64,000 nucleotides of DNA, from positions 62,001-126,000 of the forward strand of contig NZ_BDBQ01000002.1 of the NCBI RefSeq assembly GCF_001613065.1, given 5' to 3'. The position numbers and the translations under genes were made by a program. Below, one piece after another: positions 60,576 to 64,000 of this stretch (position 1 is the stretch's first letter; every line of letters begins with the position of its first letter). This DNA is from Nocardia miyunensis NBRC 108239 (GTDB lineage: Bacteria; Actinomycetota; Actinomycetes; Mycobacteriales; Mycobacteriaceae). A model generated the notes under the pieces. The model did not search any database, was not told the origin of the DNA, and was given only the letters and a program-made list of their open reading frames with translations.

Positions 60576-60609
60576 ACGGGCCCGCGAACCGTACGGTTCG
60601 CGGGCCCGT
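60576..60609. terminator. Terminator hairpin after sodA
   Basis: A perfect 34-bp palindrome, ACGGGCCCGCGAACCGT followed by its reverse complement. On the minus strand it is followed by a T-rich stretch (TTTCATGTTTC). It lies 35 bases past the sodA stop. Confidence 0.88.
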
Positions 60610-60643
60610 CAGCCGAGTGCGCCGGAGTTCCGGCGCGGGCGGA

Positions 60644-61267
60644 TCAGCCGAAGACCAGACCCTTGCCCTGGGCGGTCGCCCGAGCGAAACGCTCCTGCAC
60701 GTCGGCCCAGTTGACCACGTTCCAGAACGCCTTCACGTAGTCGGCCTTGACGTTCTTGTACTGCAGGTAGAACGCGTGCTCCCACATGTCGACCTGCAGC
60801 AGCGGGATGATGCCCAGCGGCACGTTGGCCTGCTGGTCGTACAGCTGGAAGGTCAGCAGCTTCTGGCCCAGCTGGTCGTAGCCCAGCACGGCCCAGCCCG
60901 AGCCCTGCAGACCGTTGGCCGCGGCGGTGAACTGCGCGCGGAACTTGTCGAACGAGCCGAACTGGTCGTCGATGGCCGCGGCCAGATCGCCGACCGGCTT
61001 GTCGCCGCCGTTCGGGGACAGGTTCTTCCACCAGATGGTGTGGTTGACGTGCCCACCCAGGTGGAAGGCCAGGTTCTTCTCGTTCAGGAAGATCGCGCCG
61101 TGGTCGCCGGACTCACGAGCCGCTTCCAGCTTCTCGAGTGCGGTGTTGGCGCCGGCGACATAAGCGGCGTGGTGCTTGGAATGGTGGAGTTCGTTGATCT
61201 GCCCGGAGATGTGCGGCTCCAGGGCGCCGTAGTCGTAATCCAGATCTGGCAGCGTGTACTCAGCCAC
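60644..61267 (-). CDS. sodA: Superoxide dismutase, Fe/Mn family
   Basis: A 207-residue protein from the GTG at 61267 ([14 protein letters not shown]), with AGGGAC upstream. Metal ligands are H28, H76, D160 and H164 ([11 protein letters not shown]), at the same positions as in mycobacterial SodA. The sequence closely resembles nocardial SodA, which is exported without a classical signal peptide. It converts superoxide to peroxide and oxygen. Fe versus Mn preference cannot be read reliably. It is monocistronic, with a strong terminator. Confidence 0.97.
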   Translation of the reverse strand: MAEYTLPDLDYDYGALEPHISGQINELHHSKHHAAYVAGANTALEKLEAARESGDHGAIFLNEKNLAFHLGGHVNHTIWWKNLSPNGGDKPVGDLAAAIDDQFGSFDKFRAQFTAAANGLQGSGWAVLGYDQLGQKLLTFQLYDQQANVPLGIIPLLQVDMWEHAFYLQYKNVKADYVKAFWNVVNWADVQERFARATAQGKGLVFG

Positions 61268-61415
61268 GATGTCCCTTCCGTCGTATGTCGTCTGCACCCG
61301 GACTTGCCGAGCGCATCAACCATCATTCGTACACCCGCTCCTGTGCAACCGGCGGTCGTGCCCCCGGAATTCCTGATGAACGGAAGATTCCCGATGATCG
61401 GAATCTTCTGCGGCC

Positions 61416-62027
61416 CTACATCGGTGGCGCGACGTCCGGCAACATGGTGCGCGGATCGCAGGCGTCGTGTGCCTTCCACCAGCGCGCACCGCCGTCGATG
61501 AACTCCGCGAGCACGATCTCGGCTCCCTCGGGGCTGGTGATCGAGACGTCCTCGAACCAGATCCGCACATCCAGTTCGCGCGGATCGATGCCCTCCTGCT
61601 GGGAGAACTCCAGCAGATGGGTGCCCGGCTCGGCGCTGACGATGGTGTCGAAGCTCAGCAGCTCGCGCCACAGCGCCCAGCCGCTGTCGTCGGCGTCGAT
61701 GAAATCCCAGCCGTGCAGGGCGCCGCCGCCGAACCCGTCGATGGCCTCGCCGAGGGTTTCCAGGGTGAGCGGGAAGACCTGCGGTTCGGCATCGTCCCAG
61801 CGCTGCATGCGCAGCGAGGCGGCCACTCGGCTGACGCCGGTCAGGGTCAGGTGCACCCGGCGATCCGTGGGCGGCGGCCCATCGGTGGGTAGGGTCAGCG
61901 CTTCGAGTTCGATCCGAACTCGTGCGGCCCCGACGTCGGGCACGAGGCCCAGACAGGTGCCTTCGGCAAGCGCTGTGTTGAGTCCGGCCGTATCCAATCC
62001 GTCGAGTAACCCGCGGGTCGCGTCCAT
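61416..62027 (-). CDS. Hypothetical protein
   Basis: A 203-residue protein from the ATG at 62027 (MDATRGLLDGLDTAG); an ATG at 62057 is an alternative. It is acidic, soluble, without signal peptide. The middle has VHLTLTGVSRVAASLRMQRWDD and GWDFIDADDSGWALWRELLSFD, the end LDVRIWFEDVSITSPEGAEIVLAEF, suggesting a beta-rich fold. No family recognised. It lies upstream of sodA on the same strand, 148 bases away. Confidence 0.68.
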   Translation of the reverse strand: MDATRGLLDGLDTAGLNTALAEGTCLGLVPDVGAARVRIELEALTLPTDGPPPTDRRVHLTLTGVSRVAASLRMQRWDDAEPQVFPLTLETLGEAIDGFGGGALHGWDFIDADDSGWALWRELLSFDTIVSAEPGTHLLEFSQQEGIDPRELDVRIWFEDVSITSPEGAEIVLAEFIDGGARWWKAHDACDPRTMLPDVAPPM

Positions 62028-62319
62028 GGCGTCCAGGCTACCGATCACCGTGGACATGTCGGGGATTTCGCTTCGCGCTAGGTGTCGCCCGGGATTTTTC
62101 GAAACCGAGGGAACCGAACGCCCGCGCGCTCCGTCCAAGTAGTTGTCGGGATCCCCCGCCGCAGTTCCGCCAGCCGGTGCTGCAGCCCGCGGCGGACCCC
62201 GTAGAAGGCGGTGGGCGACCGCTCCGGCATGAGGAGGGGAGTTTCGGATCGGTCGCCCACATGCGCTTCTTACTGGTCAGGGGGTTCCGAATCGTTCGAT
62301 CGCCGCAACACTCTCGACC

Positions 62320-62368
62320 TGTGGATGAGGCTGTGGATATGTGGATAACTCGGCGCAAGTTATCCACA
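62320..62368. promoter_or_regulatory. Cluster of four DnaA-box-like 9-mers
   Basis: TGTGGATGA (62320-62328), TGTGGATAT (62332-62340), TGTGGATAA (62340-62348) and TTATCCACA (62360-62368). The last two are perfect consensus boxes in inverted orientation, 11 bases apart. The cluster sits 39 bases upstream of the rhodanese GTG, in a gene-free gap (62028-62406) that otherwise shows no recognisable gene. Confidence 0.65.
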
Positions 62369-62406
62369 CTCTCCGTCGGCGGGGCTGCCGTGGCAGGATC
62401 GAACAC

Positions 62407-62763
62407 GTGACGAGCCCCGAAATTCCATCGGTGCCGGTGGATGCCGTACCTGCCGAATTCGATGATGCCGGGACCACACCGGCCATGCTGCTCGACGTCC
62501 GGGAGGACGACGAGTGGCAGCTCGGGCACGCGCCGGGCGCCGTGCACATCCCCATGGCCGACATTCCCGCGCGTGCCGAGGAACTGGACTATGACCGGGA
62601 GATCTACGTCGTCTGCCGCCAGGGCGGGCGATCGCTGCAGGTCGTGCGGTATCTGACGCATATCGGATTCGATGCGGTCAACGTCTCCGGCGGCATGGTG
62701 GCCTGGCAGAAGGCAGGTCGCCCGCTGGCCGCCGAGGGCGATCATGAGGCGAAGATCTACTGA
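62407..62763 (+). CDS. Rhodanese-like domain protein
   Basis: A 118-residue single-domain rhodanese. The GTG start has AGGA eight bases upstream. The active-site loop is C70-RQGGR in YVVCRQGGRSLQVV, with LLDVREDDEWQLGHAPGAVHIPM before and NVSGGMVAWQKAGRPL after it. It probably transfers sulfane sulfur; the acceptor is unknown. Its promoter region contains the DnaA-box cluster. Sixteen bases separate it from the DUF4328 gene. Confidence 0.93.
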   Translation: MTSPEIPSVPVDAVPAEFDDAGTTPAMLLDVREDDEWQLGHAPGAVHIPMADIPARAEELDYDREIYVVCRQGGRSLQVVRYLTHIGFDAVNVSGGMVAWQKAGRPLAAEGDHEAKIY

Positions 62764-62779
62764 TGAGAGGGGGACAGGC

Positions 62780-63907
62780 ATGGCGGTGAGTACGGTCGTG
62801 CAGCCCTGTGCCCGCTGCGGTGCGCGATGGGCGGTGCAGGGCAGACCCATGCACTGGTGCCCGCGCTGCCACGGCGTGTTGCTGTCCCCGGCTCCGGTCG
62901 ACGCCCCGCCGCAGCGCCGCAACTACCGCTGGGTCGCCCGGCCTCCCGGACATCGTCGGCCGCGTGACACCCGCTCGTCGTCGGTGGCTGCCGCACCCGT
63001 TCCGACACCCCGCTACACCGAGATTCCGCGCTGGGGCCTGCGCGATCGGCCCGCACAGCCGATCCCGGCTCCCCGTTCGCGGCTGGATCGGCTGACCGAT
63101 CGTCTCGTTCGGCTGCTGACGACCACGGCCGTGCTGTTCATCGCGTCGGCGGCCGCCGAATTCGGGCGGTATCTGCTGCTCATGTGGAACCGGACGCGGT
63201 TGATCGAACCGGTCGTGGTCTACCTGTCCGACTGGTCGGTGCGGGTTTTCGCCGTGCTGGCCCTGGTGTTCGCGCTGTTGAGCGCGGTCGCGCTGGTCGG
63301 CTGGCTGATCGAGGCCCGGCGCCGGGTCTACACCGCCGACGGGCAGCGCGATCCGCGCGGGATGTGGGCGCTGCTGCTGGGTTGTGTCGTTCCGGTGGCG
63401 AATCTGCTCTGGCCGGGGGTGTTCCTGACCGAGCTGGCACGTCGTCACGACGATCCGCGCATGCTGCAGGTCGTGCGGATCTGGTGGGCGGTCTGGGTGG
63501 TCAACGGTGTGATGGCCGTTGTGGCGCTGAGCTTTCGGACAACCGACACGTTGCAGGCCCAGGCCAACGGCGTGATCTTCACCGTCTACACCGATCTGGT
63601 GGCGACGGCGGTCGCGGTGCTGTCGCTCTGGGTGGTGCGGTCGTGCGAGGGGCTGGACCTGCGCGGTCGTCGGCGGCTGCCCAAGCGCTGGGTGGCCACC
63701 GGCGGTCCGGTCGTCCCGGTCATCGAACCGGTGCATCCGGCGAGCGCGGAAGCCGCCGGATCCGGTGGTGCGGATTCCGCCGCGGCCGCGAGCGATTCGT
63801 CCGGTGCGGCAGTTGAGCGCGCAGTCGATCCGGAGGTCGTGCAGGATGTGCGTGCGGAGGCCGTATCGGGTGCGGAATCCGAGCAGGAGGAGGTCATGGC
63901 GAAGTGA
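62780..63907 (+). CDS. DUF4328 domain membrane protein with N-terminal zinc ribbon
   Basis: A 375-residue protein with start MAVSTVVQPCARCGARW. Two CxxC pairs (CARC and CPRC, residues 10-35) form a zinc ribbon. After a Pro/Arg-rich linker come about six hydrophobic helices: LLTTTAVLFIASAAAEF, FAVLALVFALLSAVALVGWLIEA, MWALLLGCVVPVANLLWPGVFL and others. The C-tail is Ala/Glu-rich. The mycobacterial relative (Rv3843c) also sits next to glpQ1. Its TGA overlaps the start of the GDPD gene. Confidence 0.85.
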   Translation: MAVSTVVQPCARCGARWAVQGRPMHWCPRCHGVLLSPAPVDAPPQRRNYRWVARPPGHRRPRDTRSSSVAAAPVPTPRYTEIPRWGLRDRPAQPIPAPRSRLDRLTDRLVRLLTTTAVLFIASAAAEFGRYLLLMWNRTRLIEPVVVYLSDWSVRVFAVLALVFALLSAVALVGWLIEARRRVYTADGQRDPRGMWALLLGCVVPVANLLWPGVFLTELARRHDDPRMLQVVRIWWAVWVVNGVMAVVALSFRTTDTLQAQANGVIFTVYTDLVATAVAVLSLWVVRSCEGLDLRGRRRLPKRWVATGGPVVPVIEPVHPASAEAAGSGGADSAAAASDSSGAAVERAVDPEVVQDVRAEAVSGAESEQEEVMAK

Positions 63908-64000
63908 ACCAGGACAGTCGTGCGCCGTTCGTCGTCGCGCACCGGGGCGCCTCGGCGGCACGTCCGGAACACACTCTCGCCGCATACGAACTCGCCCTGC
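63904..64000 (+). CDS. glpQ1: Glycerophosphodiester phosphodiesterase (3' end outside window)
   Basis: Only 32 codons are present. The GTG start overlaps the DUF4328 stop (GTGA). The visible VVAHRGASAARPEHTLAAYELAL is the N-terminal catalytic motif of GDPD enzymes (HRG with the Pro-Glu-His/Asn-Thr turn). They cleave glycerophosphodiesters to glycerol-3-phosphate and an alcohol. The symbol is by analogy with the mycobacterial neighbour order. Confidence 0.85.
   Translation, partial: MNQDSRAPFVVAHRGASAARPEHTLAAYELAL

Overview
The window is GC-rich chromosomal DNA of a mycolic-acid actinomycete, most probably Nocardia or a close relative. Three observations support this. The gene order from the partial cyclophilin to the tRNA-Leu matches the mycobacterial ppiA/crgA/trpG/pknB-pknA-pbpA-rodA-pstP-fhaB-fhaA block. 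The superoxide dismutase closely resembles nocardial SodA. A two-domain LysX, secreted cutinase and secreted chorismate mutase are also present. The species assignment is an inference; no rRNA is present.

Layout. 0-4.3 kb: cyclophilin end, rhomboid protease, a PH-type membrane protein, CrgA, a TrpG/PabA amidotransferase, and an inserted pair encoding a RibD-type reductase and a separate deaminase. 4.3-14.3 kb: the Ser/Thr phosphosignalling and peptidoglycan operon (pknB, pknA, pbpA, rodA, pstP, fhaB; then fhaA), joined mostly by 1-4 nt overlaps, followed by tRNA-Leu(CAG) and its terminator. 14.8-25.5 kb: a secreted propeller-like protein, an AT-richer gap with inverted repeats, SpoIIM/RDD membrane proteins, a small insert (HIT, phosphotransferase, DHFR-like), then the DUF58-MoxR-DUF4129-membrane protein operon. 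25.6-33.2 kb is accessory in character: PhzF, a decayed PIN toxin, LysR and hydrolase genes, a broken and an intact SDR, a DUF4407 protein and a secreted chorismate mutase.

33.2-40.3 kb: a long structured leader containing a tiny ORF, then gltB and gltD (glutamate synthase). 40.6-48.5 kb: a cutinase, two tandem short Gly/Pro-rich secreted proteins, a hypothetical protein, a phosphoglycerate-mutase-fold protein, LysX, an S4 protein and RraA. 48.8-52.3 kb: a copper-handling operon (YcnI, CopC, CopD plus a membrane protein) and a coiled-coil protein. 52.3-59.8 kb: a RecB-like nuclease, HtpG, a cold-shock protein, an SDR and a TetR regulator, with two copies of a dispersed intergenic repeat. A TMEM165/UPF0016 family transporter sits under a recognisable yybP-ykoY manganese riboswitch. 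59.9-64 kb: a hypothetical protein, SodA, a hypothetical protein, a cluster of four DnaA-box-like 9-mers before a rhodanese gene, a DUF4328 membrane protein and the start of a glycerophosphodiester phosphodiesterase.

Functionally, the left half senses and builds the cell wall: kinases sense muropeptides, phosphatase and FHA proteins relay the signal, and RodA/PbpA polymerise. The right half deals with nitrogen assimilation, membrane lipid charge, and metal and oxidative stress. The less described signals are mostly non-coding: the DnaA-box cluster, the gltB leader, the dispersed repeat and the Mn riboswitch. I saw no CRISPR array, intact insertion sequence or prophage.
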